Source: Burkholderiaceae bacterium (GTDB lineage: Bacteria > Pseudomonadota > Gammaproteobacteria > Burkholderiales > Burkholderiaceae_C). Taken from it: a stretch of DNA of 12,523 bases. The position numbers were made by a program, and so were the translations under genes. Shown one piece after another: positions 1 through 6,035 of this stretch (its first letter is position 1; each line of letters begins with the position of its first letter). The stretch is from assembly GCA_023262365.1 (NCBI GenBank), contig JALRBF010000173.1, forward strand, positions 1 through 12,523. The letters run 5' to 3'. A model generated the notes under the pieces. It had not been told where the DNA came from and made no database searches. It worked only from the letters and a program-made list of their open reading frames with translations.

Positions 1-335
1 GGACGCTGATACCCGACAAAATTGAAGAAGAAGAAACGCAAGTGGCGCACAAACTGGGCGTGTTTGGCGCCACGTTGGTCACGTTTTTTGTGGCCGAAAT
101 GGGAGACAAAACCCAAATCGCTACCGTGGCCATGGCCGCGCATTACGCCACCCCCGTGCTGGTGGTGGCGGGCACCACGCTGGGCATGCTTATTGCCGAC
201 GTGCCCGCCGTGCTACTGGGCGACAAACTGGCCAACAAAATACCCACGCGTCTGGTGCACACCCTGGCGGCCGCCCTATTTGCCGCCCTGGGCGTGGCCA
301 CGTTGTTGGGCGCGGGCGCTGGCTGGGGCTTATAG
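1..335 (+). CDS. TMEM165/GDT1 (UPF0016) family transporter, C-terminal part (5' end outside window)
   Basis: The open frame enters from the left edge (first full codon at position 3) and stops with TAG at 333-335, giving about 110 residues. It starts with an acidic loop (DKIEEEET) and continues into a hydrophobic segment with the family signature EMGDKTQIAT, followed by two more hydrophobic stretches. UPF0016 proteins carry two E-x-G-D-K-(T/S) repeats, each in a three-helix bundle, separated by an acidic loop, so this is the loop plus the second repeat. Known members (human TMEM165, yeast Gdt1, Vibrio MneA) export or exchange Mn2+/Ca2+ across membranes; manganese export at the inner membrane is the likely role here, by family inference. 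A GTG at 42 begins a 97-residue frame but is almost certainly internal, because upstream codons still match the family. The gene converges on the FAD oxidoreductase. Confidence 0.85.
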   Translation, partial: TLIPDKIEEEETQVAHKLGVFGATLVTFFVAEMGDKTQIATVAMAAHYATPVLVVAGTTLGMLIADVPAVLLGDKLANKIPTRLVHTLAAALFAALGVATLLGAGAGWGL

Positions 336-342
336 CCCGCGC
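310..342. repeat. Inverted repeat over the transporter stop codon (possible weak convergent terminator)
   Basis: GCGCGGGC (310-317) and GCCCGCGC (335-342) are perfect 8-bp complementary arms around a 17-nt loop. They lie in the last codons and stop of the transporter gene, between two convergent genes. No T-run follows on either strand, so intrinsic termination is doubtful. Confidence 0.3.
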
Positions 343-394
343 TGGGCGGCGCGTCAGCGTGGCCGCGGGGTGCACCTTAGGGGCTTGGCTCGGC

Positions 395-2104
395 TTAATC
401 GGTGACTTGGGCCATGTGACGCGCCGCGATGTAGCCAAAGGTCACCGCGGGCCCAAGCGTGATGCCGCCGCCTGGGTAGTTGCCCCCCATGATGGAGGCG
501 GCATCGTTGCCTGCGGCGTACAGGCCGCCAATGGGTTGCCCGTTGGCATTTAGCACTTGCGCGTGTTCGTTGGTGCGCAGACCGGCAAAGGTACCCAAGT
601 CGCCCACGTACACGCGTACGGCATAAAACGGCGCCTGGGCCAGTGGCGCCACGCAGGGGTTGGGGTGGTGCGTGGGGTCTCCCAGCGACCGGTTGTAGGC
701 GGTGGAGCCTTTGCCAAACTCGGGGTCAAGACCTTGGGCGGCGTGTTGGTTAAAGTTGGCTACGGTTTGCTCAAGCTGCTCGGCGTTGGCGCCGATTTGC
801 TGGGCAAGGTGTTGCAGGGTTTGGCCTTGAATCAGGTAGCCCTGCCGAATTAGCCGCTGGTACGGCACCGGCGAAGGCTTGGCGTAGCCCAGGCCGTAGC
901 GGCGAAAGGCTTTGTGGTCGGCCACAAACCACGCCGCGTGCTCGGCGTCTTCGCCGCCTTCTTGTTGGCAGCGTTGCACCATGGCTTGGCAAAAGTCGTG
1001 GTAGCTTTGCGCTTCGTTAACAAACCGCCGCCCCGAGCGCGTAATCGCAATCACGCCGGGTTTGGAGCGGTCAACAAAGTGCGGAAACGTGCCCAAGGTG
1101 CCGTCGCCACGTGGCGGGCGCGAAATGGGTACCCACGCCGCGGCGTGCGGCAGCGTGGTTTGCACCGTGCCACCCACGCGCTCGCCCAGGCGCAGCCCAT
1201 CGCCCGTGTTACCCGGCGGCGCGGGCGAGATGTGCTCGTACCCCGAAGGGGCGTGTGGCATGAGCTGTTTGCGGCGCACGGGGTCTTGCGCAAAGCCGCC
1301 CGCGGCCAGTACCACGCCACGGCGCGCGCTAAGGTGTACCGGCCCGTCTGGGCGGTTGACGATGGCCCCGGTAACCACCCCTTGTGCATTGCGCACCAGT
1401 TGCTGCACGGGTGAGGACGTCCAGATTGGCACGCCTTGGTTAAAGCACGACTTGGCCAGCCGCGCCACCAAGGCGTTGCCGTTCATTAAGCGCATGGCGC
1501 GGCCGTGCAGCAGCACGTCGCGCGCGTACTTGGCCACCAGGCCCACCACAAAAAAGGCCGACACGGGTGAACGCGTGATGTTAAAAAAGTGCAGCAGCTC
1601 TTTGCCCGAGCCAATCATCATGCCCAGCATGGTGATTTCCCAAAGCGGCGGGCGCAAACGCTTAATTTCTTTGCCCAGTTCGCGCCCATCAAACGGACGC
1701 GCCACAATCGAGCGCCCGGCGTCCATGCCGCCCGGGGCGGTGGGGTGGTAGTCGGCAAAGGTCGGGCCTAAATCAAACACCAGCGCGGTGTGGGTTTCAA
1801 AAAACTCCACGGCCTTGGGCCCGGCCTCCAAAAAGGCCGCCACCCGAGCGGCGTCAAAATGCGCGCCCGCTTCGTGCCTAAGGTAGGTGGTGGCTTGCTC
1901 CACGCTGTCTTGAATGCCCGCGCGCTTGGCCGGGCCATTGTTGGGAATCCACAACCACCCCCCCGAGCGCGCCGTGGTACCGCCAAACACCGGCTCTTTT
2001 TCGGCCACCACCACCTGCAGCTTGCGATGCGCTGCCGCCACGGCCGTGGCCAAGCCCCCAGCCCCCGAACCCACTACCAACACATCAACTTCTTGACGCT
2101 TCAC
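395..2104 (-). CDS. FAD-dependent oxidoreductase, fumarate reductase/3-ketosteroid dehydrogenase-like
   Basis: Predicted 569-residue soluble flavoprotein of the FAD_binding_2 group. The N-terminus has a Rossmann dinucleotide motif, VGSGAGG (GxGxxG at residues 12-17), with an acidic residue (E35) ending the second strand where the FAD ribose is bound, then GGTTARSGG. The C-terminus reads AAGNDAASIMGGNYPGGG; Tyr543 and Gly547 have the spacing of the catalytic Tyr487/Gly491 pair of Rhodococcus 3-ketosteroid delta1-dehydrogenase, and NEAQSYHDF supplies another candidate tyrosine. The probable activity is FAD-dependent desaturation or reduction of a steroid-like or other ketone/enoate substrate, but the substrate cannot be read from sequence and no steroid genes are nearby. 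I chose the GTG at 2104, just before the conserved VDVLVVGSG and preceded by GGGGGCAAGG; a TTG at 2146 adds 14 residues but lacks a ribosome site. It is apparently monocistronic, with no clear promoter seen. Confidence 0.85.
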   Translation of the reverse strand: MKRQEVDVLVVGSGAGGLATAVAAAHRKLQVVVAEKEPVFGGTTARSGGWLWIPNNGPAKRAGIQDSVEQATTYLRHEAGAHFDAARVAAFLEAGPKAVEFFETHTALVFDLGPTFADYHPTAPGGMDAGRSIVARPFDGRELGKEIKRLRPPLWEITMLGMMIGSGKELLHFFNITRSPVSAFFVVGLVAKYARDVLLHGRAMRLMNGNALVARLAKSCFNQGVPIWTSSPVQQLVRNAQGVVTGAIVNRPDGPVHLSARRGVVLAAGGFAQDPVRRKQLMPHAPSGYEHISPAPPGNTGDGLRLGERVGGTVQTTLPHAAAWVPISRPPRGDGTLGTFPHFVDRSKPGVIAITRSGRRFVNEAQSYHDFCQAMVQRCQQEGGEDAEHAAWFVADHKAFRRYGLGYAKPSPVPYQRLIRQGYLIQGQTLQHLAQQIGANAEQLEQTVANFNQHAAQGLDPEFGKGSTAYNRSLGDPTHHPNPCVAPLAQAPFYAVRVYVGDLGTFAGLRTNEHAQVLNANGQPIGGLYAAGNDAASIMGGNYPGGGITLGPAVTFGYIAARHMAQVTD

Positions 2105-2562
2105 CCTTGCCCCCGGTTGGGTGGCGCGCCACCGCGCCCGGGCCAAGTATCGGCCACAACGCGGTGAATGCCCCTAGGGTTTTGCCGGGGTCGGGACGTG
2201 CGGTTGTGCTAAAACACGGTGCGGTGCGAACCACACAACAAACCACACCAAGCGTGGCAACGCGACTGGCCTTTGTTGGCGGGTGGGTGGCCGAGCCGGG
2301 GCTTGCATCTTGTTTTTGCGCTGCTTGAGAACGCGCCCATGGAGTTTTTGATCATCGACTTCTATCAAGTCGGTGTTCACGAGAATTTTTATAAAGAACT
2401 GAAACAGTATTTGCGACATGAAAGGCACACAGTCGCGGGTCGCGCGGGTAAGGGCGGCCCAGTTTACGTAAATTTCCTCAACCGCCCAAAGCAAAAAGCC
2501 CCGCGTGGTGCGGGGCTTGGCGTAGTTGCTCACTCGAACAATCGCGTTAGCAGGACTTGTTC
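2105..2562. other. Gap without a convincing gene, including an AT-richer patch
   Basis: Apart from the terminator at 2493-2518, nothing here can be named. Open frames crossing it on either strand run through the tRNA gene and have no family features. About 2340-2430 is clearly AT-richer than its surroundings. On the plus strand it could encode a short peptide from the ATG at 2340 (MEFLIIDFYQVG...), but I see no ribosome site and the frame then runs into the antisense of the tRNA. The stretch next to the FAD gene (2105-2330) should hold that gene's promoter, but no good -35/-10 pair is visible on the minus strand. A decayed remnant or an unrecognised small RNA cannot be excluded. Confidence 0.5.
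2493..2518 (-). terminator. Rho-independent terminator downstream of tRNA-Ser
   Basis: Read on the minus strand, a 9-bp perfect stem (AAGCCCCGC / GCGGGGCTT) with a 5-nt loop runs into TTTTT and then GCTTTG. It lies 45 nt past the tRNA 3' end and has no T-run in the plus direction, so it most likely ends the tRNA-Ser transcript. Confidence 0.8.
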
Positions 2563-2653
2563 TGGCGGAGAGAGAGGGATTCGAACCCTCGATACGGTAA
2601 AACCGTATACCGGATTTCGAGTCCGGCGCATTCGACCACTCTGCCATCTCTCC
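2563..2653 (-). tRNA. tRNA-Ser (anticodon CGA)
   Basis: A complete class II tRNA of 91 nt including encoded CCA. The acceptor arms are GGAGAGA (2653-2647) and TCTCTCC (2573-2567), followed by discriminator G (2566) and CCA (2565-2563). The anticodon stem CCGGA/TCCGG encloses the loop CTCGAAA, so the anticodon is CGA, reading the UCG serine codon. The long variable arm (TACGGT/ACCGTA) is the serine identity feature, and the T arm is GAGGG-TTCGAAT-CCCTC. It lies 31 bp downstream of the response-regulator stop on the same strand, with a likely promoter of its own in that gap and a strong terminator behind it. I saw no duplicated 3' end that would mark an integrated element. Confidence 0.96.
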
Positions 2654-2671
2654 TGCGCGGTCAAGCGGCGG

Positions 2672-2700
2672 ATTCTACCAGTGGCTAGAAGTCGATCAGT
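2672..2700 (-). promoter_or_regulatory. Candidate extended -10 promoter for tRNA-Ser
   Basis: On the minus strand TGGTAGAAT gives a TGn extension plus TAGAAT (5/6 to TATAAT) at 2677-2672. It is followed by the GC-rich CCGCCG discriminator typical of stable-RNA promoters. The predicted start is near 2665, leaving a leader of about 12 nt before the tRNA. The -35 region (ACTGAT or CTGATC) is poor, so the call rests on the extended -10 and its position. It overlaps the end of the response-regulator gene. Confidence 0.45.
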
Positions 2701-3284
2701 CCGGCCGAGCGTGCCAGGTGGCTGGCTTGCGAGCGGCTTTTTACGTTAAGCCGACGGAACAGCCGCCACAGGTGAACCTTAACGGTGTGTTCGCTGATTT
2801 TGAGGTGGTCGGCAATGTCGCGGTTGCTTAGGCCGCGGTCGAGCATGGCCAGCAGTTGCTTTTGGCGTTTGGAGAGTTTTTCGGGAACGGTGGGGCCGTC
2901 GGTGGCCTCGGAGGTGTCGGCGGGCAAAAAGTCTTTAATGACTTTGCTGATGTGCGCACCACCCAGCGATTTTTCTACGTAGGCGTCTGCTCCGGCTTCA
3001 CGGGCAAGGTCGGCGTAGTCGGCCGATGGCGAGGCCGAAAACACCACCAGCTTAACGTGGGGCAGCATGCGGCGCAGTTCGCGCACGCCCGATACGCCGT
3101 GGGTGTCGGGGAGCTTGAGGTCGATCAGTATGACCGCAGGCTCGCCGTGCTCGGCCACGGCTTGCGAGACTTGGCCAAGACGTTCGAGCTCAATGACCGG
3201 TAGGCCACTGGGGCGCAGGCGGCGCAGCACCATGGCCACGGCGTCGCGAATGAGGGGGTGATCGTCGATGATGAATACGCTCAT
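2685..3284 (-). CDS. Orphan NarL/FixJ (LuxR-type) response regulator
   Basis: A 199-residue cytoplasmic two-domain regulator. The receiver domain (about 1-115) has the acidic pair D7-D8, phosphoacceptor D55 in ILIDLKLPD, S83 in VVFSAS and K105 in VEKS, so all phosphorylation-site residues are present. A linker (about 120-134) leads to a LuxR/GerE helix-turn-helix (about 135-199) starting LSKRQKQLLAML, with the recognition region ISEHTVKVHLWRLFRRLNV. It should bind DNA as a dimer when phosphorylated by a sensor kinase, but no kinase gene is in the window, so partner and regulon are unknown. The ATG at 3284 fits the receiver start, though its ribosome site is weak. A well-formed promoter with an embedded dyad lies upstream, consistent with autoregulation (inference). 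The gene is followed 31 bp later by tRNA-Ser. Confidence 0.92.
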   Translation of the reverse strand: MSVFIIDDHPLIRDAVAMVLRRLRPSGLPVIELERLGQVSQAVAEHGEPAVILIDLKLPDTHGVSGVRELRRMLPHVKLVVFSASPSADYADLAREAGADAYVEKSLGGAHISKVIKDFLPADTSEATDGPTVPEKLSKRQKQLLAMLDRGLSNRDIADHLKISEHTVKVHLWRLFRRLNVKSRSQASHLARSAGLIDF

Positions 3285-3348
3285 GGTCTTATGCTCGGCA
3301 GAAAGGTACTAAACCTTAGTTTATGTGACGAAAAAATGCTACTGACGA

Positions 3349-3377
3349 ATAATACCGGCATATGGCAGGTATGCCAA
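3349..3377 (-). promoter_or_regulatory. Sigma70-type promoter of the response-regulator gene
   Basis: On the minus strand TTGGCA (3377-3372, 5/6 to TTGACA) is separated by exactly 17 bp from TATTAT (3354-3349, 5/6 to TATAAT). The predicted transcription start near 3342 gives a leader of about 57 nt before the ATG at 3284. This is the best promoter in the window. It sits in the 116-bp space after the trpS stop, so the regulator is probably transcribed independently of the trpS operon. Confidence 0.65.
3357..3375. promoter_or_regulatory. Dyad operator candidate inside the response-regulator promoter
   Basis: GGCATA (3357-3362) and TATGCC (3370-3375) are a perfect 6-bp inverted repeat with a 7-bp spacer, covering most of the -35 box and much of the -35/-10 spacer. 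An overlapping imperfect dyad, TACCGGC (3353-3359) facing GCAGGTA (3365-3371), uses heptamers that loosely resemble NarL-type half sites. A protein bound here would block RNA polymerase. Which protein binds is not shown by the sequence. Confidence 0.4.
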
Positions 3378-3400
3378 ATGGTAGTAGCTGGGATGAACCC

Positions 3401-4642
3401 TTAGCGCATAAGTCCGGCGGCTTGTCTTACGTCTTGCATGGTGGCTTGGGCGACTTGCTGGGCGCGTTGGCTGCCGTGCATCAAAATGTCGCGCACCCGC
3501 GCGGGGTTGGCTTCGTAGGGCTTGGCGCGTTCGCGCATGGGTTGTTGCTCGGCCAGTATGCCGTCAATGACGGGTTGTTTGCACTCCAGGCAGCCTATGC
3601 CGGCCTTGGGGCATTCGGCCTGCACCCATTGCTGGGTGGTGGGGCTGCTGTAGACCTTGTGAAATTGCCACACCGGGCAGCGCTCGGGGTTGCCAGGGTC
3701 GGTGCGTTTGACGCGCGCGGGGTCGGTTGGCATGCGCTTGACTTTGGTGGCGACGCTGGTGGGGTCTTCGCGCAGGGCAATGGCGTTGCCGTAGCTTTTG
3801 CTCATTTTGGCGCCGTCTAACCCGGGGAGTTTGCTTGCTTCGGTAAGCAGCACCTGCGGTTCAACCAATAGGCTGCGCCCGGTGCCCTTAAAGTAACCGC
3901 TTAAGTGTTCGCGCTGTTCGGGCGAAAAGCCGCTGTGGGTGGCCACAAAGTCAAGCGTGGTGGTGGCGGCGGCTTCGTCGCCGGTTTGCTGAAATTTTTT
4001 GCGGTTTTTTTCAAAGCGTTTGGCTCCGTCAGGGCCCAGTACTTGCAACAGCATGGCTTGGGCTTGGGTGTCGAAGTCGGGGGTGCGGCCGTACAGGTGG
4101 TTGAAGCGGCGTGCGGCTTCGCGGGTGAGCTCAACGTGGCTGGCTTGGTCTTCGCCCACAGGCACATAGTGCGCGCGGTAAATCAGTATGTCGGCGGCTT
4201 GCAGCAAGGGGTAGCCCAAAAAGCCGTAGGTGGTGAGGTCTTTGTCTTTGAGTTTTTCTTGTTGGTCTTTGTACGTGGGCACGCGCTCGAGCCATCCCAG
4301 CGGGGTGCCCATGGCCAGCAGGGTAAAGAGTTCGGCGTGCTCCGGTAGGCGGCTTTGCAAAAACAGCGTGCAACGCTCGGGGTCTAGCCCGGCAGCCAGC
4401 CAGTCAATGACCATTTCGGTGGTGTGCTGGGCAATGGCCTGACGCTCAGCGTAGTGCGTGGTGAGGGCGTGCCAGTCGGCTACAAAGAAAAAACAGGTGT
4501 GTTGGTGCTGCAGGCGAACCCAGTTTTTTAGGGCGCCGTGGTAGTGCCCAAGGTGCAGCGCGCCGGTGGGGCGCATGCCTGAGAGAACCCGCTGCGAGGG
4601 GTTGGCTGGGGCGGTACTGGGGGCTTGGGCGGTTAAAGACAT
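3401..4642 (-). CDS. trpS: Tryptophanyl-tRNA synthetase (class I), Fe-S motif type
   Basis: A 413-residue cytoplasmic enzyme that charges tRNA-Trp with tryptophan using ATP. The class I signatures are HLGH (30-33, within GALHLGHYHG) and KMSKS (279-283). Between them is the TrpRS-typical run YPLLQAADILIYRAHYVPVGEDQ, with HVELTRE and RFN after it. An insertion of roughly 65 residues (about 190-260) separates this from the KMSKS loop and makes the protein longer than the 334-residue E. coli enzyme. The C-terminal domain has Cys322, Cys344, Cys351 and Cys354, a C-x21-C-x6-C-x2-C pattern nearly equal to the C-x22-C-x6-C-x2-C [4Fe-4S] motif of Thermotoga maritima TrpRS. It is the last gene of the minus-strand train, 36 bp after the site-2 protease stop. 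The 12-bp palindrome TTACCCGGGTAA (4650-4661) lies 7 bp before its ATG; no Shine-Dalgarno is obvious. Confidence 0.96.
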   Translation of the reverse strand: MSLTAQAPSTAPANPSQRVLSGMRPTGALHLGHYHGALKNWVRLQHQHTCFFFVADWHALTTHYAERQAIAQHTTEMVIDWLAAGLDPERCTLFLQSRLPEHAELFTLLAMGTPLGWLERVPTYKDQQEKLKDKDLTTYGFLGYPLLQAADILIYRAHYVPVGEDQASHVELTREAARRFNHLYGRTPDFDTQAQAMLLQVLGPDGAKRFEKNRKKFQQTGDEAAATTTLDFVATHSGFSPEQREHLSGYFKGTGRSLLVEPQVLLTEASKLPGLDGAKMSKSYGNAIALREDPTSVATKVKRMPTDPARVKRTDPGNPERCPVWQFHKVYSSPTTQQWVQAECPKAGIGCLECKQPVIDGILAEQQPMRERAKPYEANPARVRDILMHGSQRAQQVAQATMQDVRQAAGLMR

Positions 4643-4678
4643 GGTGCGGTTACCCGGGTAAGCAAACGACAGAATAGG

Positions 4679-5347
4679 TTAGAACAAAAACCAGCGCAGG
4701 GGCTGCAGCAGCCACTCGAGCACGCTGGCGGTATGGTGCATCAGGGGCAGCATCCAGTACGGGCCAATCACGCCCACGAGCACCAGCAACAACACCAGTA
4801 TCAGGCCCCAGCGCTCGGTTTGCGCCAGTTGCATGGCGGCGCGGTGGGGCAGCAAGCCCACGAGCACGCGCCCACCGTCCAATGGCAACAGCGGCAGCAT
4901 GTTGAAAGCAAAAAGAGCCAAATTAACCAGCACGCCGGCGCCGGCCATGCGCACCAAAAACGCTTCGTCTAGGCCGCTGGCGGCCAGGGCGTAGGCCAGC
5001 ACAATCCACACCGCCGCTTGTGCCAGGTTGGCTGCGGGGCCAGCCAAAGCCACCCAAATCATGTCGCGCTTGGGGTGGCGCAGTTGGTCAAAGCGTACCG
5101 GCACGGGTTTGGCGTAGCCAAACAAAAACGCCCCACCACTGACCAAAAACAGCGCAATGGGCATGGCCACGGTACCTATCCAGTCAATGTGCGCCACGGG
5201 GTTAAGCGTGACGCGGCCCAGCATGTAGGCCGTGGCGTCGCCTAGGCGTAGCGCGGCGTAGCCGTGGGCGGCTTCGTGCAGGGTAATGGCCAACACCACG
5301 GGCAAGGCAAACACGGCAAGGGTTTGAATGAGCGACTCGATGGCCAT
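4679..5347 (-). CDS. Site-2 protease-like M50 metalloprotease
   Basis: A 222-residue integral membrane protein of the short M50/S2P-like group. HEAAH (24-28) supplies the HExxH zinc ligands in the first hydrophobic segment, GPAANL lies at about 103-108, and NMLPLLPLDGGR (149-160) contains the third ligand Asp157. Together with hydrophobic stretches near 10-25, 55-80, 95-122, 135-152 and 180-200 this fits intramembrane zinc protease architecture. Unlike RseP, no PDZ domain is present, and the substrate is unknown. I chose the ATG at 5347 because GGAG stands 9 nt upstream, the best ribosome site in the window; a TTG at 5368 would add 7 residues and overlap the upstream gene. It begins 4 nt after the yciO stop, so translational coupling is likely. 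It precedes trpS, an arrangement I recognise as common in betaproteobacteria. Confidence 0.9.
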   Translation of the reverse strand: MAIESLIQTLAVFALPVVLAITLHEAAHGYAALRLGDATAYMLGRVTLNPVAHIDWIGTVAMPIALFLVSGGAFLFGYAKPVPVRFDQLRHPKRDMIWVALAGPAANLAQAAVWIVLAYALAASGLDEAFLVRMAGAGVLVNLALFAFNMLPLLPLDGGRVLVGLLPHRAAMQLAQTERWGLILVLLLVLVGVIGPYWMLPLMHHTASVLEWLLQPLRWFLF

Positions 5348-5351
5348 GGCG

Positions 5352-5993
5352 TTATTCTCCCAAACCAATCAGGGCCGGGTCACCGGCGCCACGACGCAGC
5401 AGCACCGGGGCTTGTTCGTTTGCCATGGGGGTTAGGTCAACCACGGTTGAGGCTTGCGCTGGGCAGGGGCCAGCGTCGACCACGGTGTCCACTTGGCCTT
5501 TGAGCGCTTGCAGGACGTCGTCGGGGTCGTCGAGTGGCTCAGACTGCTCGGGCAGGATGAGGGTGCTGGCAATCACGGCTTGGCCATGAAGCGCCAGCAG
5601 CGCTTGGGGCACAGGGTGGCTGGGTACGCGCAGGCCAATGGTTTTGCGCGAGGGGTGGCTGACGCGGCGGGGGACTTCTTTGCTGGCGTCAAGAATGAAG
5701 GTAAACGCCCCGGGGGTGGCGGCTTTGAGCAAGCGGTACTGGGGGTTGTTGACGCGCGCCAGCGTGGCCAAGGCAGAGAGGTCGGGGCACAACAGCGAGA
5801 GGTGGTGCTTGTCGTCAATGCCGCGCAGGCGGCGCAGGCGGGCCACGGCGTTTTTGTCGTCCAGCGCGCACACCAGGGCGTAGGCGGTGTCGGTGGGCAG
5901 CGCCACCACGTCGCCTTTGAACAGGCCGGCGCTGATTTGCTGTAGCAGTCGCGCTTGCGGGTGGGTGGGGTGAACGGTGAGCCGCGCGGTCAT
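5352..5993 (-). CDS. yciO: YciO family protein (TsaC/Sua5/YrdC-like fold)
   Basis: A 213-residue cytoplasmic protein that follows E. coli YciO (206 residues) through most of its length: HPTHPQARLLQQ at the N-terminus, ALPTDTAYAL, LRRLRGIDDKHHLSLLC, TPGAFTFIL, KEVPRRVSHPSRKTIGLRVP and a C-terminal STVVDLT ... LLRRGAGD. The fold is that of TsaC/Sua5, which make threonylcarbamoyl-AMP for the t6A37 modification of tRNA. YciO proteins lack the RPK/KxR pattern of TsaC; here the region reads RGIDDKHH. In E. coli YciO does not simply replace TsaC, so automatic labels of threonylcarbamoyl-AMP synthase should be treated with care. It starts at the ATG at 5993, 42 bp after the PHP gene. The same rnm-yciO order occurs in E. 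coli, which supports both identities. Confidence 0.88.
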   Translation of the reverse strand: MTARLTVHPTHPQARLLQQISAGLFKGDVVALPTDTAYALVCALDDKNAVARLRRLRGIDDKHHLSLLCPDLSALATLARVNNPQYRLLKAATPGAFTFILDASKEVPRRVSHPSRKTIGLRVPSHPVPQALLALHGQAVIASTLILPEQSEPLDDPDDVLQALKGQVDTVVDAGPCPAQASTVVDLTPMANEQAPVLLRRGAGDPALIGLGE

Positions 5994-6035
5994 GCTGCCG
6001 CAGGGCGGGCGGGGCCCGCGGCGCCAGTAGGCGGG

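Noticed and set aside
2174..2647. 157-codon minus-strand frame covering the tRNA and the gap
   Set aside because: It reads through tRNA-Ser and the terminator in full and has no recognisable family features; an artefact of few stops.
2563..2653. tRNA-Ser as an attachment site for an integrated element
   Set aside because: No duplicate of the tRNA 3' end and no integrase were seen on either side.
2352..2697. 11-bp ATCGACTTCTA in the gap matching, inverted, the last codons of the response regulator
   Set aside because: Matches of this length are expected many times by chance in a 12.5-kb window; no longer homology surrounds it.
2219..2749. 176-codon plus-strand frame across the same region
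   Set aside because: It runs antisense through the tRNA and into the response-regulator gene. Only the short part near 2340-2480 is unexplained, and it is reported as a finding.
3302..3320. Overlapping small dyads AAGGT-N5-ACCTT and ACTAA-N3-TTAGT in the response-regulator leader
   Set aside because: Arms are only 5 bp and overlap each other; expected often by chance. No stable RNA structure was evident.
3326..3349. Direct repeat TGACGAA with 17-bp period before the response regulator
   Set aside because: Seven-base repeats at one spacing are too weak to call an operator, and they lie downstream of the better -10 box.
6005..6019. GCGGGC-GGG-GCCCGC hairpin between the PHP gene and yciO
   Set aside because: No T-run follows, and short GC stems are common in such GC-rich sequence; probably not a terminator.
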